Assembly (NCBI GenBank): GCA_016234205.1 | Contig: JACRGN010000222.1 | Span: 1-5,595 of the forward strand | Reading direction: 5' to 3' | DNA from: Nitrospinota bacterium | Lineage (GTDB): Bacteria; Nitrospinota; Nitrospinia; UBA9942 | Length of the DNA: 5,595 nucleotides | Part shown: piece by piece, positions 1-5,595 of the stretch | Position numbering within the stretch: the stretch's first letter is position 1 | Layout: every line of letters begins with the position of its first letter | Position numbers and translations under genes: made by a program | Notes under the pieces: model-generated | Database searches by the model: none | Told to the model about the DNA's origin: nothing | The model's input: the letters and a program-made list of their open reading frames with translations, nothing else

Positions 1-281
1 AGCGGCTGTATAATTGCCTTTGAGCCTTTGCTATATATCCGCCTCCTCTCGTTCTTTCTCATTACAACACTGTCTGTCTTTTCCGGCTCGTCAAAAAAAT
101 ATGTGATGTGTATATTTAAGGCAGAGGCAATATTTTCAAGGGATGCTATGGATGGGGATACCTGTCCAAGCTCAAGCTGGGATAGAAAGCTTGCTGATAA
201 ACCGACCTTATCACCTAAGTCTCTCAGGGATAATTTCTGACTTTCCCTTAACGCCTTTAATTTTTCCCCTATTGTAATCAT
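1..281 (-). CDS. XRE-family HTH transcriptional regulator, probably with a C-terminal cupin domain (partial, 3' end beyond window)
   Basis: The minus strand encodes 93 residues beginning MITIGEKLKALRESQKLSLR and running off the left edge with no stop. Residues 5-60 form a classic XRE (Cro/C1-type) DNA-binding domain: the LSLRDLGDKVGLS turn, the recognition-helix segment SASFLSQLELG (29-39), then VSPSIASLENIASALNI (41-57). The following YFFDEPEK and a basic linker (RKNERRRIYSKGSK, 75-88) are typical of XRE regulators that carry a small-molecule-binding cupin domain after residue 90 or so. That domain is inferred and lies outside the window. The ATG at 281 is the only workable start: an in-frame TAA sits two codons upstream (287-285) and the next Met is residue 74, after the HTH. 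There is no Shine-Dalgarno. The gene diverges from the barrel gene at 444 and probably binds the shared control region. The sensed ligand cannot be told. Confidence 0.9.
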   Translation of the reverse strand, partial: MITIGEKLKALRESQKLSLRDLGDKVGLSASFLSQLELGQVSPSIASLENIASALNIHITYFFDEPEKTDSVVMRKNERRRIYSKGSKAIIQP

Positions 282-287
282 AAATTA

Positions 288-316
288 TATTTACATTAAC
301 AGTTTACATCTGTCAA
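288..316 (-). promoter_or_regulatory. Predicted sigma70-type promoter of the XRE regulator
   Basis: On the minus strand a perfect -35 TTGACA lies at 316-311 and a -10 TAAATA at 293-288, with a 17-bp spacer. A start 6-8 bases past the -10 falls at about 282-280, on the ATG at 281, so the transcript would be leaderless or nearly so. A perfect TATAAT also exists at 289-284, but its distance from the TTGACA (21 bp) is too long, and a start from it would fall inside the coding sequence. Confidence 0.6.
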
Positions 317-342
317 GTAATAATTTACATTGCAATTTACAT
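290..342. repeat. Four direct copies of TTTACAT: candidate operator
   Basis: TTTACAT occurs at 290-296, 303-309, 324-330 and 336-342, all in the same orientation. The starts are 13, 21 and 12 bp apart, so the copies form two pairs. The last two share the longer AATTTACAT. The first pair overlaps the -10 and spacer of the regulator's promoter, which would allow autorepression. The second pair lies between the two promoters and ends 14 bp before the -35 of the barrel-gene promoter, a position that could serve activation or repression. Binding by the XRE protein encoded next door is inferred from position and repetition. Confidence 0.6.
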
Positions 343-356
343 ACAGAAGGTTTCAC

Positions 357-386
357 TTGACAGAATATTTGAAAGTGGTATATAGT
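357..386 (+). promoter_or_regulatory. Predicted sigma70-type promoter of the barrel gene (and perhaps the whole plus-strand group)
   Basis: A perfect TTGACA -35 at 357-362 is followed by TATATA at 379-384 (16-bp spacer) or TATAGT at 381-386 (18-bp spacer). Transcription would start near 390-394, leaving a leader of about 50 bases before the ATG at 444. No equally good promoter was seen in the two later intergenic gaps, so this may be the main promoter for the downstream genes. Confidence 0.6.
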
Positions 387-443
387 TTTTCCGTGAATTA
401 ATTTATAAACTTAACCCACATCGAACCCTACGAGGAAAATGAG

Positions 444-2120
444 ATGCGAGATAAAAAAATATTAACCCAAATTATGCAATTTGTCTTTCAGTCAGCACTT
501 TCTTCTTATAGTAAAAATTTTATGGGAGGGCGAAAGTGCCGGGTCAATATAACTCTGGCTCTGATAACACTGTTTGTTCCATGTTTCTTTTTTGATGCCT
601 TTGCAATCTCAGCTCAAACCCTTGAAGAGAACTGGAAACTGGGTATCACTCCGGATATCAGATTGTCATATAACAGGGCAAATAACACGGGCGACCTGAA
701 AAACAGCGGGGGTGACGAATTGGGCTATTTCTCATACATTTATAATATCCCACTTAAGATTATTTATAAATCAAGGCATCAATTCTTTATTAAAATTACG
801 AGCGAAGGTCCTTCTCATTATGCTGCGCCTCTTAATGAGATTACGACCGCGGTTGAAGGTTCCCGTGTTAAGAAAGGAGGGTCTGATTCAATTTTATATC
901 CATGGATCAGCGAAGTATGGCTAAAGTTTTATCCAACATTAAGTAATAGCATACAGATAGGGCAATCTCCCTATGTGATTGGCAATGGATATGCCCTTGG
1001 CGGGCAGTATAATAATTATGGAGCAGCCTATTCATATGAAGATATCGTCAGGCTGAGATATTCAATCCTCGATGTGGAAAATGTTAATTCCGAGATAAGG
1101 AAAGATACCCATTCCAGGTGGCTGGGGAGGTCTGCCGATAGCGATGCCTATATGGTGGCAGCCGATTTAAAATTAAGACCTGTCAATAATAAAACAGCTA
1201 TTGTTACACTCCAGCCATATATTGGACTGCTCTATGACAGGACAGCCTTTGAAAAAAGAAAGCAGCATGGATATTTTGCAAATAGTAATACATCCTTTAG
1301 GGCTAAAAGAGATGAGATTTACACTTACGGTTTAAGTGCGGTTGTAGATTCTCCCTATTTTACTTTTGAGCTTGAGGCAGCTAAGAATGCGGGCGAGACA
1401 AAGGGGGAGGATAATCAGAATTGGGGGGATATAAAACATAAGGGTTATCTTATTCATACAGCGGTAAATGGACATTTTGGGATGTTTACACCGCGGGCGA
1501 AGCTGGTCATTGCCTCAGGAAACGAAGTCAGCACAGATGACTATCAAAAATATAATGCAGGCTCATTGAAAAGAACAGAAAACAGCGCATTCACGGTCTT
1601 TTCTCCACTAAATACAAATCTTGTGGACTCCTTCGCACATATAGCGCCCGTTCCTGTGGTTGCAATGGCAGGAGGCTATACTATGAACTACGGCATCAGG
1701 CGGCCTGGAACTTTTAATGACCCTCATGTATGGGAGAACATAAGCACCTACAACATTGGATTAAATATAACACCTTCTGAGACATCTTTTATAATGATAG
1801 ACTATTGGAGCCTTAAGGCAATGAATGCCGGCATCGGGCTTGATGCAAATAATAACATCCGATACCTTCCAAAAGATTTGGGCAATGAGATAGATGTATA
1901 TGCGACATACTCCATTACAAACCTGTCCTCGAATGCTTTAATCGGGGGGGGTGTTACATTCGGTGTGCACGGCGGGTATTTTATGCCCGGCGAATACTAT
2001 AAAACTGTTAGAAATGATACTTCCAATAATTGGGGTGCCGCCATGAGCCAGACTGTTCGAGCCGATGGCTCTGCCGATAGTGCCAGCCAGATGGAATTTT
2101 TTGTCGTTTACAAGTTTTAA
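444..2120 (+). CDS. Outer-membrane beta-barrel protein, alginate-export (AlgE-like) family
   Basis: This 558-residue protein is predicted to sit in the outer membrane. A signal peptide is visible but set back: a basic stretch (GGRKCR, 28-33), a hydrophobic core (about 35-50) and a cleavage site near AFA-ISA (52-57). The mature part is rich in alternating strands, Tyr, Asn and Gly, and ends EFFVVYKF, an aromatic C-terminal beta-signal with final Phe as used by the BAM machinery. Two stretches fit the alginate-export family by eye: WLKFYPTLSNSIQIGQ followed by a Gly/Asn-rich loop and YSYEDIVRLRYS (159-207), and LGNEIDVYATYS (479-490) followed by GGYFMPGEYY (510-519). The family includes Pseudomonas AlgE, an exopolysaccharide porin of roughly 490 residues. 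The substrate here is unknown. The start at 444 has AGGA at 433-436, seven bases upstream. Met27 (522) would give a conventional signal peptide but has no Shine-Dalgarno. An eight-G run at 1944-1951 is a possible slippage site. A generic porin is the main alternative. Confidence 0.7.
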   Translation: MRDKKILTQIMQFVFQSALSSYSKNFMGGRKCRVNITLALITLFVPCFFFDAFAISAQTLEENWKLGITPDIRLSYNRANNTGDLKNSGGDELGYFSYIYNIPLKIIYKSRHQFFIKITSEGPSHYAAPLNEITTAVEGSRVKKGGSDSILYPWISEVWLKFYPTLSNSIQIGQSPYVIGNGYALGGQYNNYGAAYSYEDIVRLRYSILDVENVNSEIRKDTHSRWLGRSADSDAYMVAADLKLRPVNNKTAIVTLQPYIGLLYDRTAFEKRKQHGYFANSNTSFRAKRDEIYTYGLSAVVDSPYFTFELEAAKNAGETKGEDNQNWGDIKHKGYLIHTAVNGHFGMFTPRAKLVIASGNEVSTDDYQKYNAGSLKRTENSAFTVFSPLNTNLVDSFAHIAPVPVVAMAGGYTMNYGIRRPGTFNDPHVWENISTYNIGLNITPSETSFIMIDYWSLKAMNAGIGLDANNNIRYLPKDLGNEIDVYATYSITNLSSNALIGGGVTFGVHGGYFMPGEYYKTVRNDTSNNWGAAMSQTVRADGSADSASQMEFFVVYKF

Positions 2121-2126
2121 AAGGTG

Positions 2127-2152
2127 CCCAAAATCCGATTTAGGATTTTGGG
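2127..2152. repeat. Perfect 10-bp hairpin just after the barrel gene
   Basis: CCCAAAATCC (2127-2136) and GGATTTTGGG (2143-2152) are perfect inverted copies around a six-base loop. It starts six bases after the stop codon, where a terminator or mRNA 3'-end stabiliser would be expected. No T-run follows on the plus strand, so it does not look like a strong intrinsic terminator. It abuts the nested inverted repeat at 2153 without a gap and may belong to the same element. Confidence 0.6.
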
Positions 2153-2277
2153 TAAAATCGCAAAGTCACCTGAAAGACAAGGCCAGAGGCAATTTTGCGA
2201 CACAACCGTATATGACCAATACGGTGAGGAGCAAAATTGACGATAACGCAGTATTTCAGGATGAATCTGCGATTTTA
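2153..2277. mobile_element. 125-bp nested inverted repeat, MITE-like
   Basis: Four perfect stems nest in order: TAAAATCGCA 2153-2162 with 2268-2277; CCTGAAA 2169-2175 with TTTCAGG 2254-2260; CAATTTTGC 2190-2198 with GCAAAATTG 2231-2239; ACCGTAT 2205-2211 with ATACGGT 2219-2225, around a seven-base loop. The unpaired segments on the two sides are nearly equal (6/7, 14/14, 6/5 bases), so the whole piece folds back as one long hairpin. The outer arms read as an imperfect terminal inverted repeat of 23-24 bp with one indel, and both ends carry TA, which could be a target duplication. It encodes no transposase. A structured mRNA leader for the next gene is the alternative. Copy number in the genome cannot be judged here. 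Confidence 0.55.
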
Positions 2278-2298
2278 AATTCCGCTAAAGCGGAATTT
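2277..2298. repeat. Perfect 10-bp palindrome directly before the Shine-Dalgarno of the TPR lipoprotein gene
   Basis: AAATTCCGCT (2277-2286) and AGCGGAATTT (2289-2298) are perfect inverted copies separated by AA. As RNA this would be a nine-pair stem with a four-base TAAA loop. Its first base is shared with the end of the nested repeat, and its last base touches the purine-rich ribosome binding site. It could stabilise a processed 5' end, influence ribosome access, or be the outer part of the same repeat element. Confidence 0.6.
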
Positions 2299-2308
2299 GG
2301 GAGGGGGG
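2299..2308 (+). promoter_or_regulatory. Strong Shine-Dalgarno deciding a GTG start
   Basis: GGGAGGGGGG ends six bases before the GTG at 2315-2317. This purine tract supports GTG as the true start, and the signal sequence follows at once. The G6 run (2303-2308) could vary in length and so alter spacing, although that is speculative. Confidence 0.8.
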
Positions 2309-2314
2309 TTGTAG

Positions 2315-3391
2315 GTGAAAAAGGCGATTATTGTTTTAATTATTCTGTTCATTTTTTCCATTAATTTTGGATGCAGCACTTCTCATCATTATACATCTTA
2401 TGGTAATAGAAACTTTACATTTGGCAGATATGATGAGAGCGCGGCAAACTATGAGCATGCCTTATCTATAGATACTGACAACAGATCTGCCCTTTTGATG
2501 GCAGGCTGGAGCTATTTTAAAATGGAAAAATATCATGATGCCATGTCAAAATTTGAAACACTTCGCGGATTGGACGGCGGGACGGCCGATTCTCTCGAAG
2601 GGGTCGGATGGACATACTTCAAACTCAATAGATATATGGATTCCCTTAAGACATTTAAGAAATTAAGTGAGATTGACAGAAATCACACAGGGGCATTGGA
2701 AGGTATTGCCTACAACTATTTTAAATTAGGCGATCTGAATAATGCGAAAAAATATCTTGTTACCGCTTTATCGGAGAACCCTATGTCGTCCGACAGCAAC
2801 CTGATACTCGGTTATATAGCTATGGCGGAATCCGATTTTCAGACCGCGATCAGCTCATTTAAAAATGCACAGAGGCTTTCTGGAAAAGAGAGTGTAGATA
2901 TTTATGTCGCCCTCGGAAATGGGTATTTTGGCGATAAGGATTATAATAATGCAGATTATTATTATAACAAGGCAATTGAAAAGGATATGAAAAGTCAGGG
3001 GGCTATTGCAGGAAAACAACAGCTTTCCATAATAAAAGAGGGGGTCTTATCCAGAGGAAATGAGATGCTCAGGTCGGGAGATTATGATGATGCTATGGAG
3101 GAATACGGCAAGATAGAATCTCTTTATCCCGCGTGGTCAGAGGTTTACGCAGCAGAGGGATGGGCATTGTTTAAGAAGGGAAATTATAAAGATGCACTCA
3201 ATAAGCTTGAAAAGGGATTGAGTCAATATAGGTATTCATACGATATATACGATGGATTGGGCTGGAGCTATTTAAAGCTGGGCAAAAAATCCGATGCCGA
3301 ACAGGCATTTAAAAATGCCCTTGAGCTATTTCCTGATTACTACAGCTCTCAGGCAGGGTTAAAAGAGCTTGGAATCTCTAAAGGTAATTGA
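2315..3391 (+). CDS. TPR-repeat protein, probable outer-membrane lipoprotein
   Basis: This is a 358-residue protein starting with GTG. KK at residues 2-3, a hydrophobic core (4-16) and NFGC with Cys20 suggest a lipoprotein signal. Gly at -1 fits, but Asn at -3 departs from the usual lipobox, so lipidation is probable rather than certain. Ser21 after the Cys would favour outer-membrane sorting. The rest is about nine tetratricopeptide repeats from residue 24 to 343, for example AGWSYFKMEKYHDA, VGWTYFKLNRYMDS, EGWALFKKGNYKDA and LGWSYLKLGKKSDA. The aromatic after the conserved Gly recurs at residues 65, 99, 133 and 167, then 283 and 317, at exact 34-residue spacing. TPR solenoids bind partners and have no catalytic function of their own. 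Next to an alginate-export-type barrel, an AlgK-like assembly or scaffold role is plausible but inferred. The large TPR protein downstream shares the same repeat style, which suggests common ancestry or a joint complex. Confidence 0.85.
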   Translation: MKKAIIVLIILFIFSINFGCSTSHHYTSYGNRNFTFGRYDESAANYEHALSIDTDNRSALLMAGWSYFKMEKYHDAMSKFETLRGLDGGTADSLEGVGWTYFKLNRYMDSLKTFKKLSEIDRNHTGALEGIAYNYFKLGDLNNAKKYLVTALSENPMSSDSNLILGYIAMAESDFQTAISSFKNAQRLSGKESVDIYVALGNGYFGDKDYNNADYYYNKAIEKDMKSQGAIAGKQQLSIIKEGVLSRGNEMLRSGDYDDAMEEYGKIESLYPAWSEVYAAEGWALFKKGNYKDALNKLEKGLSQYRYSYDIYDGLGWSYLKLGKKSDAEQAFKNALELFPDYYSSQAGLKELGISKGN

Positions 3392-3405
3392 CAAAGACAT
3401 AATAA

Positions 3406-3529
3406 GCCACAGAGGCACAGAGAAAAACAAGAAGCAAGAAGTAAGAAGCCAGATTTTTTTTCTTGCATCTTGCATCTTGCCTCTTTTTTAATCTTTTTTT
3501 CTTTCTCTGTGTCTCCGTGTCTCTGTGGC
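3406..3529. repeat. Inverted repeat with CACAGAG arms and 7-bp tandem repeats between them
   Basis: The left arm, GCCACAGAGGCACAGAG (3406-3422), is mirrored by the right arm at 3505-3529, which in reverse complement is an 8-bp tandem (CACAGAGA, CACGGAGA, CACAGAGA) ending in GGC. Inside, AAGAAGC-type heptamers repeat three times at 3429-3449, and TCTTGCA-type heptamers repeat three times at 3461-3481; these two blocks are roughly complementary. T-runs lie at 3454-3461 and through 3483-3500. The whole gap of 3392-3561 is filled by this element plus the next gene's ribosome site. From memory, CACAGAG repeats of this kind are scattered between genes in many environmental bacterial genomes, where they are often mis-called as small proteins. 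A bidirectional terminator effect is possible. Confidence 0.75.
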
Positions 3530-3550
3530 AAATTTTATTCCCATTCGGGA

Positions 3551-3557
3551 AAGGAGG
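3551..3557 (+). promoter_or_regulatory. Shine-Dalgarno of the large TPR gene
   Basis: AAGGAGG lies four bases before the ATG at 3562, a strong match to the ribosome binding consensus with slightly short spacing. A small 5-bp stem, TTCCC 3538-3542 with GGGAA 3547-3551, ends at its first base and leaves the core exposed. Confidence 0.8.
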
Positions 3558-3561
3558 TTTT

Positions 3562-5595
3562 ATGTTTAAAAAATTTATTGCAGCAAGTGTATTTTTCATG
3601 GTTTTGTCGGCTATGGCTTTTAGTAATCCCGGTTTTGCCCAGGATATTAAGAAGGGAGGAAGGCTTTATGAGGAGAAGAAATACAGTGAGGCATATGCAG
3701 AGTTTGAGAGGATATATAAAGCCGACCAAAAGAATTTTGATACCCTGAATGGAATGGCATGGAGTATGTTTATGATGGGGAAGATTGACGGGGCAGATAA
3801 TCTCTTTCAGGACATTTTAAGAAAATCTCCTTTTCATATAGGTGCAAAACAAGGGAATGCCGCTGTTATCGAAAAAAGATACGAGAACTTTAATAAGGCA
3901 TGGAATCAGTATTATGCGGGTGATTTCAAAGGGGCAATAAGCTCCTTTGCAAATTTAATAGAGGGTAAGGATCCGCTGTTACCAGGGAAAGAGTTGTGGC
4001 GTCTTCATCTTGGACTGGGTTATAGTTATTATGGCAATAAGGGGTATAGCGAGGCAAAAGGGCATTTTGAGAAATCTAATGAAAAAAGGGAGAATTATGA
4101 TGCCTATAAAGGGATAGGGCTTGTCGAGTTTCAGATGAAAAATTACAAAAAGGCTCTCGATGCATTTAATCGCTCTTTAATATTTAATGCAAAACAGTAT
4201 GATGTGGAAAATCAGATAACCTGGTGCTATTACAGGGAGGGAGAAACGGCAAAGGCAATAGATGGCTTTAAAAAACAGATAGCAATAAACCCCTATCTTG
4301 CAGACCCGCATTACGGACTTGCCCTCTCCCTTGACAAGAAAGGCGATAAAAAGGGTGCCTTAAATGAATTCTATTCCGTGATGTCTCTTTTACCCGGCTA
4401 TCTGACGAATGACGAGTTTTTTAAGACGATTGAAATATCTCCCGAATACAAATCCGTTTATCAGGATTTGGGATGGGCGCTATATTTTGCGGGGCTCAAC
4501 AAGGAGGGTTTTGATATATTCGAGAGGGGGCTTAAGAAAGATAGGGATAATGCAAGCCTGATGAGGGGGGCATGTTATACAGATTATAAGCTAAAGAAGT
4601 ATGATACTGCTATTGAATATTGTGGAAAATCCCTTTCAATTAACCCAAACCTCCCCGCAGTATTTGAGACTGTTTACGACCAGTCAGGGGCATACAGCTT
4701 ATACAGTAATGCACGGACAACTATGGCATGGGCATATTTTTTAAAAAACGATTATCAGAATGCAATGAAAGAATTTCAGGGCGCCCTTAAAATTAATCCT
4801 GACTGGTCCGATGCGAACAGCGGACTCGGCTGGGTCCTCTATACCATGAAAAGATACCCCGATGCCGAAGAGCAGTTTAATAAGGCAATCAAGCTTGATC
4901 CAAAATATCTCGATGCCTATTCCGGCTTATCGGCGGTAAGTAATGCAAAACTTGGAAAGGCAGGGGAAGGATGGAGGTTATACTATCTCGGATTGTATGA
5001 TAAGGCTATAGAGAATTTTAATGAGGAGGCAAAGAAGAAGGATATTACCGATGAGGCAAGGCAGCAGGTAGAAAGGGGTCTCGGGTGGAGCAAGCTCAGA
5101 TTGAAGAATTATGATGAATCCGAGAAACATTTCAGAGCCATTATCGCGGCAAGTAATACCGATTCAGATGCAAGACTTGGTCTGGGATATGCCCTGTACG
5201 ATAAGAACAATTATTCGGAGGCAATCAAGAATCTGAAGGAGGCTGTGAAGGTATTTCATCTTGACCTCGATGCCGAAATAGTCCTCGGCTGGAGTTATTT
5301 CAAGACAGGGAGCTACGGCGATAGTCTTATCGAGTTTAGACGCGCCGTACAGATTAATCCCAATCTATCGGAGCCTTACAGGGGTGTCGGATTCTCGCTG
5401 ATAAAACTGGGGAGAACCGATGAGGGGAAGGCAAATCTATCTTCTGCCATCAATCTCTATCCCCAGGGTGTTGACAATAGTGAGCTTGTCAGCCTGATGA
5501 ATGAGAAGAAAGAGCTGAATGACCTCCTTATCACTATGGCATGGGCGTATTATAATTATGGTCAATACGAAAATGCCCTCCGGAAGGCAAAGGGC
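3562..5595 (+). CDS. Large exported TPR-repeat protein (partial, 3' end beyond window)
   Basis: The frame is open from the ATG at 3562 to the last base, giving 678 residues without a stop. A signal peptide is clear: MFKKF, a hydrophobic core (6-20) and cleavage after NPGFA at residue 26, with QD following. No lipobox Cys is present, so the mature protein is probably periplasmic or secreted. From about residue 29 onward it is nearly all TPR, some 16-17 units by eye, including MAWSMFMMGK, LGWALYFAGL, MAWAYFLKNDYQNA, LGWVLYTMKRYPDA, LGYALYDKNNYSEA and LGWSYFKTGSYGDS. The aromatic after Gly or Ala falls at residues 305 and 339, 390 and 424, then 509, 543, 577 and 611, spaced by exactly 34. Breaks in register near 280-300, 365-385, 460-480 and 635-655 may be capping or linker segments. 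It follows the smaller TPR gene in the same direction and shares its repeat style. A binding or scaffold role in envelope export is inferred; no enzyme domain is visible so far. Confidence 0.85.
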   Translation, partial: MFKKFIAASVFFMVLSAMAFSNPGFAQDIKKGGRLYEEKKYSEAYAEFERIYKADQKNFDTLNGMAWSMFMMGKIDGADNLFQDILRKSPFHIGAKQGNAAVIEKRYENFNKAWNQYYAGDFKGAISSFANLIEGKDPLLPGKELWRLHLGLGYSYYGNKGYSEAKGHFEKSNEKRENYDAYKGIGLVEFQMKNYKKALDAFNRSLIFNAKQYDVENQITWCYYREGETAKAIDGFKKQIAINPYLADPHYGLALSLDKKGDKKGALNEFYSVMSLLPGYLTNDEFFKTIEISPEYKSVYQDLGWALYFAGLNKEGFDIFERGLKKDRDNASLMRGACYTDYKLKKYDTAIEYCGKSLSINPNLPAVFETVYDQSGAYSLYSNARTTMAWAYFLKNDYQNAMKEFQGALKINPDWSDANSGLGWVLYTMKRYPDAEEQFNKAIKLDPKYLDAYSGLSAVSNAKLGKAGEGWRLYYLGLYDKAIENFNEEAKKKDITDEARQQVERGLGWSKLRLKNYDESEKHFRAIIAASNTDSDARLGLGYALYDKNNYSEAIKNLKEAVKVFHLDLDAEIVLGWSYFKTGSYGDSLIEFRRAVQINPNLSEPYRGVGFSLIKLGRTDEGKANLSSAINLYPQGVDNSELVSLMNEKKELNDLLITMAWAYYNYGQYENALRKAKG

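Noticed and set aside
28..240. A 70-codon plus-strand open frame
   Set aside because: It lies wholly antisense to the clear XRE regulator, has no ribosome site and its translation shows no recognisable domain.
712..924. A 70-codon plus-strand open frame inside the barrel gene
   Set aside because: It is an out-of-frame shadow of a well-supported coding sequence with continuous signal-peptide-to-beta-signal logic.
2127..2152. Strong intrinsic terminator after the barrel gene
   Set aside because: The stem is perfect but AT-rich in its middle and is followed by TAAAATCG rather than a T-run, so only a hairpin is claimed.
2237..2265. Promoter in the first gap (TTGACG at 2237-2242)
   Set aside because: At 17-bp spacing the -10 position reads GATGAA, a poor match, and the bases are already explained by the nested stems.
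2065..2364. A 99-codon plus-strand open frame spanning the gap between the barrel and the TPR lipoprotein
   Set aside because: It overlaps both real genes in a third frame, has no Shine-Dalgarno, and most of it is the palindromic repeat; being open there looks accidental.
3388..3403. Promoter at the end of the TPR lipoprotein gene (TTGACA at 3388, CATAAT at 3398)
   Set aside because: The two boxes are only four bases apart, so they cannot form one promoter, and no -10 lies at 16-18 bp.
3429..3481. CRISPR-like array in the heptamer tandems
   Set aside because: The units are 7 bp and contiguous with no spacers; this is a simple tandem repeat.
3349..3748. Several short open frames on both strands around the CACAGAG repeat, with Cys/Leu/Ser-rich translations
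   Set aside because: They translate the low-complexity repeat and overlap the ends of the two TPR genes; such peptides are a known artefact of this repeat type.

Overview
The window is about 5.6 kb of moderately AT-rich bacterial DNA with Gram-negative envelope features: an outer-membrane barrel ending in Phe, a probable lipoprotein and an exported protein. Shine-Dalgarno sites are strong. The stretched CACAGAG-type intergenic repeat resembles those I associate with anaerobic or environmental lineages such as Deltaproteobacteria, Nitrospirota and relatives. I cannot fix the taxon from this sequence.

Layout. (1) Positions 1-281, minus strand: N-terminal 93 residues of an XRE-family helix-turn-helix regulator, cut by the window edge. 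(2) Positions 282-443: a divergent control region with a promoter on each strand and four copies of TTTACAT, a candidate operator. The regulator's promoter places its transcription start at or next to its ATG, so its mRNA is probably leaderless. (3) Positions 444-2120, plus strand: a 558-residue outer-membrane beta-barrel with alginate-export-family features. (4) Positions 2121-2314: a gene-free gap almost filled by palindromes, namely a 125-bp nested inverted repeat that looks like a MITE, flanked directly by two perfect 10-bp hairpins. (5) Positions 2315-3391: a GTG-started, probably lipid-anchored TPR protein. (6) Positions 3392-3561: a gap holding a low-complexity inverted repeat (CACAGAG arms, 7-bp tandem repeats inside). 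(7) Positions 3562 to the right edge: a large exported TPR protein, 678 residues visible, no stop reached.

How the genes may work together. A barrel, a TPR lipoprotein and a large periplasmic TPR protein in one direction resemble the outer-membrane export parts of exopolysaccharide systems, where a TPR scaffold (AlgK-like) pairs with a porin (AlgE-like). Both TPR proteins repeatedly place Trp, Tyr or Phe at TPR position 9, a position known to line the concave ligand groove, at 34-residue spacing. This would form an aromatic ladder, which could suit a glycan or peptide ligand. No polymerase, glycosyltransferase or other biosynthetic gene is visible, so the export role is a hypothesis. The upstream regulator may control the group through the TTTACAT sites.
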